NCBI RefSeq assembly: GCF_011397635.1
Contig: NC_064752.1
Span: 4,002,501 to 4,066,500 of the forward strand
Origin: Epinephelus fuscoguttatus
Taxonomy: Eukaryota > Chordata > Actinopteri > Perciformes > Serranidae
Length of the DNA stretch: 64,000 nt
Direction of reading: 5' to 3'
This document shows, in pieces, positions 23,801 through 34,300 of this stretch; within the stretch, counting starts at the first letter, position 1; the number at the start of each line of letters is the position of its first letter. The position numbers and the translations under genes are program-made. Below the pieces are notes generated by a model. The model ran no database searches. It was not told where the DNA came from and saw only the letters and a program-made list of their open reading frames with translations.

Positions 23801-25052
23801 CCACCAGGTGGTGATCAGCTGACAGCTCTGCTCCTCCCGTCACCTGAGTGTCAAAGACGTACGGCCGCATATCAGATGATACGACCGCAAAGTCGATCAT
23901 CAACCTTTGGCTTCAGGTGTTCTGGTACCAGGTAGACTCCTAAACCTCCCTGTGCTCCAACATGGTGTTTGTCATGACAGGTGGACGTCCTCACGGTGTC
24001 TCATGACAGGCGGGCATCCTCACAGTGTCTCATGACAGGCAGACGTCTCACAGTGTCTCATGACAGGTGGACATCCTCACAGTGTCTCATGACAGGCGGA
24101 CGTCCTCACAGTGTCTCATGACAGGTGCGCGTCCTCACAGTGTCCCATGACAGGTGGGTGTCCCCACAGTGTCCCATGACAGGTGGGTGTCCCCACAGTG
24201 TCCGGCCCTTGACACTAATCTTGTATTTGTGTTGTGAAGTTTGAAGACGAGCTGTGATCCGGTTTTACTCCAGCTGGTCGGAGACGTTGATACTGTCCCA
24301 GGTTTTGAGTGCCCTGCTGGTTTCTTGTCTTCTGATTCTGAACTGTCTCAGAGCAGTCTTTGTCTCTTTACATTGAACCTTTGGACAGCATTTGCTGTCC
24401 CATCTGAGACATGTCTCATCAATGAGACTAAAGTTCTTCTTTGAGCTGCTCCCTTTAGGGGTGCCACAGCGAGTCATCTGCTTCCATCTAACACTATCCT
24501 CTGCATCCTCTTCTCTCACACCAGCCATCACTTAACAGTGTTAATAAATGAGACTAAACAACTTCATATAAAATGCACCTGAAACACTCTGTCCCTCTCT
24601 TTCTGTCTGTCCCTCTGTCTGTCTGTCCCTCTGTGTGTCCCCTTCTCTGTCTGTCTGTCTATCTGTCTGTCTGTCCCTCTGCCTGCCTGCAGATGTGTCT
24701 TCTGGCCTTCGAGGCAGACATGGAGAAGGCGTTTGCGGCCCAGCTGAGTCAGGACAAGGTGGGTTGAGTCTGTCCCGAATCAGGATGTTGTCATGGTGAC
24801 AGTCACAGTAACTGTAGTGTTGTTGTCAAGGTGTGTTCCATCTGTATGGAGGTCGTGGTGCAGAAGGTTAACCCGTCAGACCGCAGGTTCGGCATCCTGT
24901 CGTCCTGCTGTCATACCTTCTGTCTGTCTTGCATCCGTCAGTGGCGCTGCACCAGAAACTTCAGCAACAAGATCATCAAGTAAGACTGTCTTCATGTGGG
25001 ACCAGAGTCTGGGACAGGCTGAGTCTCTGTCTGATGTCATGTCCATCTGTCC

Positions 25053-25084
<32 letters not shown>

Positions 25085-25245
25085 CAGGTCGTGTCCAGAG
25101 TGTCGAGTCATCTCAGAGTTTGTCATCCCTTCGGTCTGCTGGGTGGAGGACCAGGACAACAAGGACCAGCTGATAGAGCTCTTCAAGTCTGGAGTCAGGT
25201 GAGACCATGTGACCTCAGTCAGGGAGACAACTCGTCCAACTGTCT

Positions 25246-25294
<49 letters not shown>

Positions 25295-26119
25295 CCAACT
25301 GTCTGACACACATGTCCAACTGTCAGGTCAGGCTCAGGTTCAGGTCAGGCTCAGGTTCATGGCAGGCTCAGGTCAGGTCAAGCTCAGGTCAGGGTCAGGC
25401 TCAGGTCAGGACATGCTCAGGTCAGGCTCAGGATCAGGTCAGGCTCAGGTTCATGGCAGGCTCAGGTCAAGCTCAGGTCAGGTCAAGCTCAGGTCAGGGT
25501 CAGGCTCAGGTCAGGCTCAGGTCAAGCTCAGGCTCAGGTCAGGCCGGGGTCGGGACGTTTAACACCTGAGCTGTGACCCGGTGACGATGGGACGCCGCAG
25601 TATGAACTCAGTAAATCATCTCAATGCTGCAGTGAAATCACCGTCCTTTCTCCCTCCCCTTCCTCATTGCAGGCGAGCCATGCTAATTGGTTTGTTTGAT
25701 GACGATGTCATTTCCTGTCGTTGCAGTAAGAAGTCCTGTAAGTACTTCGATCAGGGTCGAGGTTCATGTCCGTTCGGAGGGAAGTGTTTGTATCTTCACG
25801 CCTTCCCAGACGGAACCCGGGCAGAACCCGATCGGCCGAGGAAGCAGCTGAGCTCCGAGGGGAACGTCCGGGTAAGAACCACAGAAGTTGTAGTTCATCA
25901 GCTCTGTGCTTCTGGGATTTGTAGTTTCTAACCTGTGTCTGTCTGTTTCAGTTCATGAACGACGTCCGTCTGTGGGACTTCATCGAGGAGCGCGAGCAGC
26001 GGCCGGCCCCGCCCATGCCGTCCCTTGATGATGACATCACAGAGCTGAGGGAGCTCTTCATGCAGATGTCAGGGCCGAGCGATGATGGGCCAGAGACCCC
26101 GCCCACTGCAGACCAGTAG
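8793..26119 (+). CDS. mkrn2: Makorin-2 E3 ubiquitin ligase (10 exons)
   Basis: Exons: 8793-8818, 17351-17479, 18091-18218, 18523-18663, 18800-18975, 24693-24758, 24831-24979, 25088-25198, 25727-25871 and 25952-26119. All introns are GT-AG and phases agree, giving 412 aa (human MKRN2 is 416). Starts MSTKQVTCR, nearly identical to human. CCCH zinc fingers lie at about residues 8-26, 37-55 and 157-175. A makorin-type Cys/His segment ([10 protein letters not shown]) follows, then a C3HC4 RING at about 223-276 ([20 protein letters not shown]) and a fourth CCCH finger from about residue 313 (CKYF, CPFGGKC, YLH). The C-terminus has the conserved VRLWDFIEE. Family role: RNA-binding ubiquitin ligase. 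Intron 1 (8.5 kb) and intron 5 (5.7 kb) are swollen by repeats. The exon 4 donor (18664) is the least certain boundary. Confidence 0.96.
9055..9062. promoter_or_regulatory. Palindromic CRE in mkrn2 intron 1
   Basis: Exact TGACGTCA, 237 bp after the exon 1 donor. Confidence 0.5.
9224..9231. promoter_or_regulatory. Palindromic CRE in mkrn2 intron 1
   Basis: Exact TGACGTCA, the third full site within 560 bp around mkrn2 exon 1. The rest of 8819-9650 holds nothing else I can name. Confidence 0.5.
9650..14325. repeat. 4.7-kb minisatellite with a 12-bp unit
   Basis: About 390 copies of a 12-bp unit, ggatctgttcat, with variants ggttttgttcat, ggttctgttcat, ggacctgttcat, ggatctattcat and ggtttagttcat. 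Because 12 is divisible by 3 and few variants contain stops, long open frames appear on both strands (for example 9633-13250 plus, 1205 codons). These are not protein genes. Larger blocks are repeated inside the array: 11734-12486 recurs at 12658-13410 (offset 924 bp) and 11482-11730 recurs at 13870-14118 (offset 2388 bp). It lies in mkrn2 intron 1. Confidence 0.97.
14420..14665. repeat. 24-bp minisatellite (caggtgagcgttacctgtca)
   Basis: About nine copies of a 24-bp unit in mkrn2 intron 1. Each contains CAGGTGAG, a perfect consensus 5' splice site on the plus strand, and TTACCTGT, its near mirror on the minus strand. Confidence 0.9.
14690..14885. mobile_element. Probable hAT-like end fragment
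   Basis: Bases near 14828-14884 have the alternating gggt/accc, cgcg pattern (cgcgggttacgggtcgaccc) that I associate with termini of fish hAT elements. No opposite end or target duplication was found, so this is a fragment at best. Confidence 0.4.
14886..17140. other. mkrn2 intron 1, unresolved repeat-like sequence
   Basis: No host exon recognised. A 125-codon open frame at 15166-15543 has no family I can name. It ends in an (ATC)n-like stretch and may be a relic of a transposon gene. Sequence near 15590-15720 and 17010-17100 (gggccgagccagtttcgggc) looks like repetitive DNA-transposon material. Confidence 0.4.
17480..17985. repeat. About 31-bp minisatellite following the mkrn2 exon 2 donor
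   Basis: About 15 degenerate units of gtaacactcacctgtaacac followed by acacctgacag. The donor of exon 2 is ctgcag|gtaacactcacctg and the repeat carries ctgacag|gtaacactcacctg. The array therefore begins at the splice site and repeats a donor-like sequence many times. Confidence 0.9.
18473..18513. repeat. (GTCT)n tract before mkrn2 exon 4
   Basis: Simple tetranucleotide run serving as the pyrimidine-rich part of the exon 4 acceptor (exon starts at 18523). Similar ctgt/gtct runs precede exon 6 (24600-24690) and exon 8 (25045-25087). Confidence 0.85.
19144..19180. repeat. (CCAT)n microsatellite
   Basis: About nine ccat units in mkrn2 intron 5, directly abutting the 3' part of an old LINE. Confidence 0.95.
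19181..20081 (-). mobile_element. Old non-LTR retrotransposon (LINE-B), 3' part
   Basis: On the minus strand 19910-19580 encodes the C-terminal part of a reverse transcriptase palm: [20 protein letters not shown] and the catalytic motif as FVDD instead of F/YADD. This is followed by the usual non-coding 3' region (for example ccccggggcctcctaccagc near 19267). It joins the copy's upstream half at 22832-23975; the two halves are separated by a younger LINE. Several stops show it is dead. I cannot assign the clade with certainty (RTE/Rex-like is my guess). Confidence 0.8.
20090..22831 (-). mobile_element. 5'-truncated L2/CR1-like LINE (LINE-A), nested copy
   Basis: Minus-strand element with a tail of (caatt)n type at its 3' end (near 20090). 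The 3' UTR contains two GA runs. It encodes most of a reverse transcriptase: 22236-21196 has [35 protein letters not shown] and the catalytic CYADD. An upstream piece lies in another frame at 22831-22312 ([12 protein letters not shown]). It is flanked by an exact 8-bp target duplication, ttctccaa, at 20082-20089 and 22832-22839, and lies inside LINE-B. Confidence 0.93.
20365..20411. repeat. (GA)n run inside the LINE-A 3' UTR
   Basis: Present also in the other LINE-A copies (59156-59187 as CT, 63530-63580), so it is part of the element. A second GA run is at 20770-20802. Confidence 0.9.
22832..23975 (-). mobile_element. Old non-LTR retrotransposon (LINE-B), 5' part
   Basis: Minus-strand fragments encode [42 protein letters not shown] (23520-22975) and [15 protein letters not shown] (23095-22811). 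They end at MCFVDLEK, where LINE-A was inserted. The reading continues past the insertion at 20081 (DRV motif). Frameshifts and stops are frequent. Confidence 0.85.
23960..24215. repeat. About 29-bp minisatellite (catgacaggtgggcgtcctc)
   Basis: About eight units of tcatgacaggtggacgtcct plus cacagtgtc. The array abuts the LINE-B sequence and may have grown from it, since the LINE-B end reads gtttgtcatgacaggtgg. Confidence 0.85.
24440..24540 (-). mobile_element. Short LINE ORF2 C-terminal fragment
   Basis: The minus strand encodes [20 protein letters not shown], a segment I recognise as the end of a fish LINE polyprotein. It lies before mkrn2 exon 6. Confidence 0.5.
25242..25290. repeat. (CA)n microsatellite in mkrn2 intron 8
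   Basis: About 24 CA units between exons 8 and 9. Confidence 0.95.
25323..25545. repeat. Ggtcaggctca repeat in mkrn2 intron 8
   Basis: Irregular array of caggtcaggctcaggt units (5-6 bp core within 11-17 bp units). Confidence 0.9.
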
Positions 26120-26273
26120 ACCAGACGGGACCGTGCCCTCTGGTTTCTTTGGCACCTGCGGCTCAGGGGGAGGTCCGACTGTCCGGGTGGCCATGTTTGA
26201 GATGGCGATTCCTGACTGCTGATCGATGATCGATTATTGATCTGTTATTGACATTTTATTTATTGTGTAAACA

Positions 26274-26279
26274 AATAAA
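26274..26279 (+). terminator. Polyadenylation signal of mkrn2
   Basis: AATAAA 155 bp after the mkrn2 stop codon, followed by a TG-rich stretch (gtgtgaggtcatcctgtggg). Confidence 0.7.
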
Positions 26280-26334
26280 CACAGAGTCAGTGTGAGGTCA
26301 TCCTGTGGGCGGGCTTTGTCTTTTTATTTATTTT

Positions 26335-26702
26335 TAAAATAAACAGCAACAACACAGAAACACCAACCACCCTCCACCCTTCTCCCTCCTCCGTCTCTCT
26401 TCCCTCCACCCTCCCTCCTCCTCCCTCTTCCCTCCCTCCCTCTTCCCTCCACCCTTCTTCCTCCTCCTCCCTCTACCCTCCCTCCCTCTTCCCTCCACCC
26501 TTCTCCCTCCTCCTCCCTCTACCCTCCCTCCCTCTTCCCTCCACCCTTCTCCCTCCTCCTCCCTCTACCCTCCCTCCCTCTTACCTCCGCCCTCCTCCCT
26601 CCACCCTCCCTCCTCCTCCTCCCTCCACCCTCCCTCCCTCTTCCCTCCACACTCCCTCCTCCTCAGGAGGAGGGAGGGTGGAGGGAGGGTGGAGGGAAGA
26701 GG
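26335..26702. repeat. Pyrimidine tract ending in a hairpin and G-rich arm
   Basis: About 320 bp of almost pure pyrimidine on the plus strand (ccctccctcttccctccacc repeats). It switches abruptly to purine at about 26664. The turning point is a palindrome, tccctcctcct-c-aggaggaggga. The purine arm (ggagggagggtggagggagg) has four or more G-triplets and could fold as a G-quadruplex. It lies between mkrn2 and khk, about 340 bp before the khk start codon. Confidence 0.9.
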
Positions 26703-26916
26703 ATGGAGGAGTCTGAGTCTTCCAAGGAAGTCACTGAAGTAACTGAACTGTTTCAGGAAACTGACACAGAATAGAAATCAATGACACCGCTGGTTAAAGC
26801 TCGAGATCACTAAGTCCTGTCAGGATGGACGGGGACAGTCGCCCCGAAAGGCTCTTATTTGATCATCTCTACTGACAGGAAGTAGTGAGTCTTATTGTGG
26901 AGAGTTGACCAGATAA

Positions 26917-26997
26917 AGGGTGTGTGTGTGCGTGTGCATGTGTACGTGTGTGTGTGTGTGTGTGTGTATGTGTATATGTGCGTGTGTGTGTGTGTCA
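26917..26997. repeat. (GT)n-rich tract just upstream of khk
   Basis: Imperfect GT/GC/AT dinucleotide run ending 42 bp before the khk start codon, so it is probably in the khk core promoter or 5' UTR. Confidence 0.9.
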
Positions 26998-27039
26998 AAG
27001 TCCAGTCCAGTCCAGACTGCAGCTGTGTGTGTGGAAAAC

Positions 27040-28352
27040 ATGGAGGAACAGAAGAAGAAGATTCTGTGTGTTGGTCTGGTGTGTCTCGACATCATCAACG
27101 TGGTCGACAAGTACCCAGAAGAAGACACTGATACCAGGTTAGCACACAGGCTAATGCTTACAGTCATACCAGGTTAGCACACAGGCTAATGCTAACAGTC
27201 ATACCAGGTTAGCACACAGGCTAATGCTTACAGTCATACCAGGTTAGCACACAGGCTAATGCTAACAGTGATACCAGGTTAGCACACAGGCTGATGCTTA
27301 TAGTGAAACCATTTTAGAACATGGGCTATTACTATCAGTAATACCAGGTTAGCACACAGGCTAATGCTACCACTGGTACAAGGTTAGAACATACTCTAAT
27401 GCTGACACTGATAACAAGTTAGCACCAATGCTAATGCTAACAGTGATCCCAAATTAGCAAGCAGGCAAATGTTAACAGTGTTACCAAGTTAGAATAGGGG
27501 CTGATGCTAACACTGCTATAGGTTATCACACAGGCTTCTGCTAATTGTGATACCAGGTTAGCAAGCAGGCTAATGCTAACAGTGATACCAGGTTAGCACA
27601 CAGGCTAATGCTAACAGTGAAACCATGTTAGAATATGGGCTATTACTAACAGTGAAACCAGGTTAGCACACAGGCCAATGCTACCACTGACATTCTCAAC
27701 AGTGATGTCGGTTGATGATGTAGTAATGTTGATCAATGGTGTTGTGATGTTGATCAGTGATGTAGTAATGTGTTCACCTTCCATGTCTACAGATGTTTGT
27801 CACAACGTTGGCAGCGAGGAGGAAACGCATCGAACTCCTGCACGGTGCTGTCACTGCTGGGAGCTTCGAGCGCCTTCATGGGTTCACTCTCTGCTGGACC
27901 TGTGGCTGAGTGAGTACTGATCAATCTATAGACTCAACAACACATTCATCAATAACTGACAAACTGATCAATACAAAGAAACAATTTGGATGGATGGATG
28001 ATGGATGGGTGGCTGGATGATAATGGATGGATGATGGATTATTTGATGATGGATGTATAAATTGATGATGGATTGATGAATGGATGGGTGGATGGATGAT
28101 GGATGGGTGGCTGGATGATAATGGATGGATGGATGATGGATTATTTGATGATGGATGTATAAATTGATGATGTATGTATAAATTGATGATGGATGGATGA
28201 TGGAATGGATGAATGGCTGGATGATGGATGGTTTAATGGATGGATGGATGAATGGACCGATGGATGGATGGATAAATAATGGATTGTTGTATTATGGATG
28301 GATGGATGAATGGATTGCTGATGGATGGATGGATGGATGGATGGATGGACAA

Positions 28353-28384
<32 letters not shown>

Positions 28385-31300
28385 ATGGATGGATCGATGG
28401 ATAATGGATTGTTGTATGATGGATGGATGAATGGATTGATTGGATGGACGGATGGATGTATCAATGGATGACTGATGGATGGATGAATGGATGAATTGAT
28501 GGATGGATGGATGTATGAATGGATGACTGATGGATGGATGAATGGATGGATAGATGGATAGATGGATGGATAGATAGACGACCAAATGGACCGATGGATG
28601 GATGGATCGATGGATAATGGATTGTTGTATGATGGATGGATGAATGGATTGATTGGATGGGTGAATGGATAGATGAATGGATTGACGAATGGACGGATGG
28701 ATGTATCAATTGATGACTGATGGATGGATGGATGGATGGATCAATGGATGATTTATCAGTGGATCATTGGTGGATGGATGGATGGATGAATGATGGATGG
28801 ATCAATGGATGATTTATCAATGGATGGATGGATGAATGATGGAACAGGGTTAGATTCATTGTATCCATGGAAACGACTGGAGGTCTGAAGTCTCTGATAA
28901 AATACGTTTTAATACTTCCAAACTCTACGAGTTAGTTTTCTTGTCTCCTTTGTCTCTCCTTGTTTCCTTGTCTCCTATCTCTCTTTGTGTTTCCACATCT
29001 CCTTTCTCTCTCCTTGTCTTCTCTGTAGATGTCTAACATCCTCAGTGAGGAGGAACCTGATCAGTTTATGGTTCAGGTTACAATGAAGACATGAAACAGT
29101 TTCCTGTCTGTAATTTTATTTTTGAGGTCAGAGGAGATGTGAAACAGTTTCCTGTCTGTAGTTTTATTTTGGAGGATTTTCAGAAGTTCCATATCGATGT
29201 GTCTTTGGTGTCTGAGCACGCTCAGTGTGTCCTTCCAGCCTCTGTGGTCATCAGCAACATCAGCACAGGAAGTCGCACCATACTGCACATGAACAGGTGA
29301 TAACAAGTGTGAACAGGTGTGTGTGTGTGTCTGACTAACTGCCTCTATTTCAGGAACATCATCATCATCATCATTGCTGTTACAGAGCAACTCGGAGCTC
29401 CTCTGGTTCCACCACTGAGGACAAAATTTTCTGTCTGTCAGTGGTTATATTTTGGAGGACAGAGTTGATATGAAGCAGTTTCCTGTATTTCTCCCTCTCT
29501 GTCCGTCAGTTTCATCATGGCAGACTTCTCTCAGCGAATGGTCGATGTCTCAGCAGTGGTTTGGCAGGTCGAAGGTCAAACCCCGTGTGCGTGTTGTGTT
29601 GTTTGTCCGTCCAGCGGATCTCGAACCGTCATTCTCTCTGACATGTAAGATGAGCTGACAGCCTGCGGGCGCGGACAACGTTCATGAAATACCTCTTATC
29701 ACTGTCACCTTGTTACCACAGAGATGGAAGTGTCATCACTTCTATAAATCATGTTGATCAACGGGAGCCCTGAAATTTACCTTCAAAAATGTTCAAATTA
29801 TTGGATTACATCAGGAACTATCACAGTAACACTGTAACACCAGTCACACTGTGTGAGGAACAATCACACCAGATGATCCAGGCACAGCTGCGATACGGGG
29901 TAACCTGCCAGACAGTGGAGCACAAAGACTCCGGAGAAGAAGCTGAGTTTGGTGACATGCAGTCGAGCCGAGTTAGCGAGATGTAGTAACAGGACATGTT
30001 ACACAATGATAGCAAAGGAGTGAGAGAGAGAGAAGGAGAGAAGGTGCCCGGTGTATTATAGGGGGGTCCTCTGGCAGACTAGGCCTAAGTCAGCCTAACT
30101 AGGGGCTGGTACAGGGCAAGCCTGAGCCAGCCCTAACTATAAGCTTTATCAAAGAGGAAAGTCTTAAGTCTAGTCTTAAATGTGGAGACGGTGTCTGCCT
30201 CCCGGACCGTAACAGGAAGATGATTCCACAGGAGAGGAGCCTGATAGCTGAAGGCTCTGGCTCCTGATCTACTTTTGGAGACTTTAGGGACCACGAGTAA
30301 CCCTGCGTTCTCAGAGCGCAGAGTTCTGGTGGGATAATATGGCACTATGAGCTCTCTAAGATATGATGGAGCTTGACCATTTAGAGCTTTATAAGTTAAC
30401 AGTAGGATTTTAAATTCAGTTCTGGATTTTACAGGGAGCCAGTGCAGAGAAGCTAAAACAGGAGAAATATGATCTCGTTTCTTAGTTCCTGTTAGTACAC
30501 GTGCTGCTGCATTCTGAATTAGCTGGAGAGTTTTTAAGGACTTACTAGAGCTACCTGATAATAGAGAGTTACAGTAATCCAGCCTTGAGGTAACAAAAGC
30601 GTGGACCAATTTTTCTGCATCTTTTCAGGTAAGGCTAGGCCTAAATTAAACAATATTACGCAGATGAAAAAAATGCAGTCCGTGAGGTTTGTTTTAAATG
30701 AGAATTAAAAGACAAATCTTGATCAAATGTTACTCCGAGGTTTCTTACGGTAGTGCTAGAGGCCAGAGCAATGCCATCTAGAGAAACTATGTCATCAGAT
30801 AAAGAGTCTCTGAGTTGTTTGGGGCCAAGAACAATAACTTCAGTTTTGTCTGAATTTAACATCAGGAAATTGGTGCTCATCCAAGTTTTTATGTCTTTAA
30901 GGCAATTATGAAGTTTAGTTAATTGATTACTTTCTTCTGGCTTCATCGATAAATACAACTGAGTATCATCTGCATAACAATGGAAATTTATAGAGTGATT
31001 TCTAATGATGTTACCTAAAGGAAGCATATATAGAGTAAATAGGATTGGTCCGAGCACAGAACCTTGCGGAACTCCAAAATAAACTTTAGTACGTAAGGAT
31101 GATTCATTATGAACGTGAACAAATTGAAAACGATCAGATAAATAAGATTTAAACCAGCTTAGTGCTGAACCTTTTAGGCCAATTAAGTGATCCAGTCTCT
31201 GCAGTAGAATTTGATGGTCAATTGTGTCAAACGCCGCACTAAGATCTAATAAAACAAGTACAGAGACGAGTCCTTTGTCTGAAGCAATCAGAAGGTCATT

Positions 31301-34300
31301 TGTAATTTTAACTAGTGCTGTCTCAGTGCTATGATGCACTCTAAATCCTGACTGAAATTCCTCAAATAAATTATTATCCTGGAGAAAATCACACAGCTGG
31401 TCTGCGACTACTTTCTCAAGGATTTTTGAAAGAACAGTAACACCAGTCACACAGTGTGAGGAACAGAAAGGCAGCTCGTCAATAGAACCATTGAAAAGCG
31501 ATAATTCAAATATTCTGCAATGTGGGAGTTTGCTGTCGTCATGATGCAGCTAAGAAAGCTTATGTTAATAAAGGTAATGTTTATGTAGCTAATGCTAATG
31601 AAGCTTATGTTAATGTAGCTAATGCTAATGAAGCTAACGTTTATGTAGCTAATGCTAATGAAGCTTAAGTTTATGTAGCTAATGCTAATGAAGCTAATAT
31701 TAAATTAGCTCACGTTAACATAGCCTGTGCTGTAAAAGTAGCCGAGCTACTGTCTGGCTGCAGGTTTAGAGAAATGACATGACCTCATCATGAGGGCTCC
31801 AGGGTTCTTGTTAAGTGACCATAGTTGTATAATAATAACGAGATATTGGACACCAAGATGGCACCTTTTCAGTCTAATGGTGCTGCTCATCTCGTGTATA
31901 ATTCAAACGCGTTTCCTTAGACATAATGCGGCCCACTGAATATGGTCAGTTGGCTCATAGACATTACATTATGATGACATCACAGATTTTTAAATTGCTT
32001 TTCTCAGCTGGAGGAAAATTTTACTGAGTGAAGCAGCTATATCACGGAAACTGAGAGAGGCCACGCTCCCTCTATCTGAGCCTTCACCCATGTGGTGTAA
32101 ACTCCTCCCATGTGGTGCTGCAGGCAGATTAAACAAACATACAGAGGTGTTTTGTGAACGCTGTTTGACCTGCCTGAAAGAAGCATGAACATCCAATCCT
32201 GGTCCTGATCCTGGTGTAATGACCAAAGCAGAGCGAATAGTTGAATGGATCCACCAATCACAGAGACGGTCAGCTGACCTCTGCTCCGTCAATAAACAGG
32301 ATGAAAACGAAAAATTAAGCTTACATCATCACTTCCAACATTTAAAGGAACAGTTTAATGTAAGGATGCAGTTAGCTTAGCTTAGCATAAAGACTTGCGA
32401 GAGGAAGAAGCAGCTAGCCTGGTATCTTACAGTGGACATGTTTCACAGTGGACTGTCTCACAGTGGACCTGTCTCACAGTGGACTGTCTTACAGTGGACA
32501 TGTTTCACAGTGGACTGTCTCACAGTGGACTGTCTTACAGTGGACATGTTTCACAGTGGACTGTCTCACAGTGGACTGTCTCACAGTGGACTATCTTACA
32601 GTGGACATGTTTCACAGTGGACTGTCTCACAGTGGACCTGTCTCACAGTGGACTGTCTCACAGTGGACATGTTTCACAGTGGACATGTCTCACAGTGGAC
32701 TGTCTCACAGTGGACCTGTCTCACAGTGGACATGTTTCATAGTGGACATGTCTCACAGTGGACTGTCTCACAGTGGACCTGTCTCACAGTGGACTGTCTC
32801 ACAGTGGACATGTTTCATAGTGGACATGTTTCACAGTGGACTGTCTCACAGTGGACCTGTCTCACAGTGGACTGTCTCCCAGTGGACATGTTTCATAGTG
32901 GACTGTCTCACAGTGGACATGTTTCACAGTGGACATGTCTCACAGTGGACTGTCTCACAGTGGACCTGTCTCACAGTGGACATGTTTCATAGTGGACATG
33001 TCTCACAGTGGACTGTCTCACAGTGGACCTGTCTCACAGTGGACTGTCTCACAGTGGACATGTTTCATAGTGGACATGTTTCACAGTGGACTGTCTCACA
33101 GTGGACCTGTCTCACAGTGGACTGTCTCCCAGTGGACATGTTTCATAGTGGACTGTCTCACAGTGGACATGTTTCATAGTGGACATGTTTCACAGTGGAC
33201 ATGTCTCACAGTGGACATGTCTCACAGTGGCCTGTCTCACAGTGGACTATCTTACAGTGGACATGTTTCACAGTGGACATGTTTCACAGTGGACTGTCTC
33301 ACAGTGGACTGTCTCACAGTGGACTATCTTACAGTGGACATGTTTTACAGTGGACTGTCTCACAGTGGACCTGTCTCACAGTGGACTATCTTACAGTGGA
33401 CATGTTTCACAGTGGACTGTCTCACAGTGGACTGTCTCACAGTGGACTATCTTACAGTGGACATGTTTCACAGTGGACTGTCTCACAGTGGACATGTCTC
33501 ACAGTGGACTATCTTACAGTGGACATGTTTCACAGTGGACTGTCTCACAGTGGACTGTCTCACAGTGGACATGTTTCATGGTGGACATGTTTCACAGTGG
33601 ACTGTCTCACAGTGGACTATCTTACAGTGGACCTGTCTCACAGTGGACTGTCTCACAGTGGACATGTTTCACAGTGGACATGTTTCACAGTGGACTGTCT
33701 CACAGTGGACTGTCTCACAGTGGACATGTTTCATAGTGGACATGTCTCACAGTGGACATGTTTCATAGTGGACCTGTCTCACAGTGGACTGTCTCACAGT
33801 GGACATGTCTCACAGTGGACTGTCTCACAGTGGACATGTTTCACAGTGGACTGTCTCACAGTGGACCTGTCTCACAGTGGACATGTTTCATAGTGGACAT
33901 GTCTCACAGTGGACCTGTCTCACAGTGGACATGTTTCATAGTGGACATGTCTCACAGTGGACTATCTTACAGTGGACATGTTTCACAGTGGACTGTCTCA
34001 CAGTGGACCTGTCTCACAGTGGACATGTTTCATAGTGGACATGTCTCACAGTGGACCTGTCTCACAGTGGGCTGTCTCACAGTGGACATGTTTCATAGTG
34101 GACTGTCTCACAGTGGACATGTTTCATAGTGGACATGTTTCACAGTGGACTGTCTCACAGTGGACCTGTCTCACAGTGGACTGTCTCCCAGTGGACATGT
34201 TTCATAGTGGACTGTCTCACAGTGGACATGTTTCATAGTGGACATGTTTCACAGTGGACATGTCTCACAGTGGACATGTCTCACAGTGGCCTGTCTCACA

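Noticed and set aside
27131..27670. CRISPR-like array with repeats and spacers
   Set aside because: The whole 35-bp unit is conserved, not only a repeat part, and it starts at an exon edge.
28141..28709. [12 protein letters not shown] ORFs
   Set aside because: Artefact of the GGAT tetranucleotide repeat.
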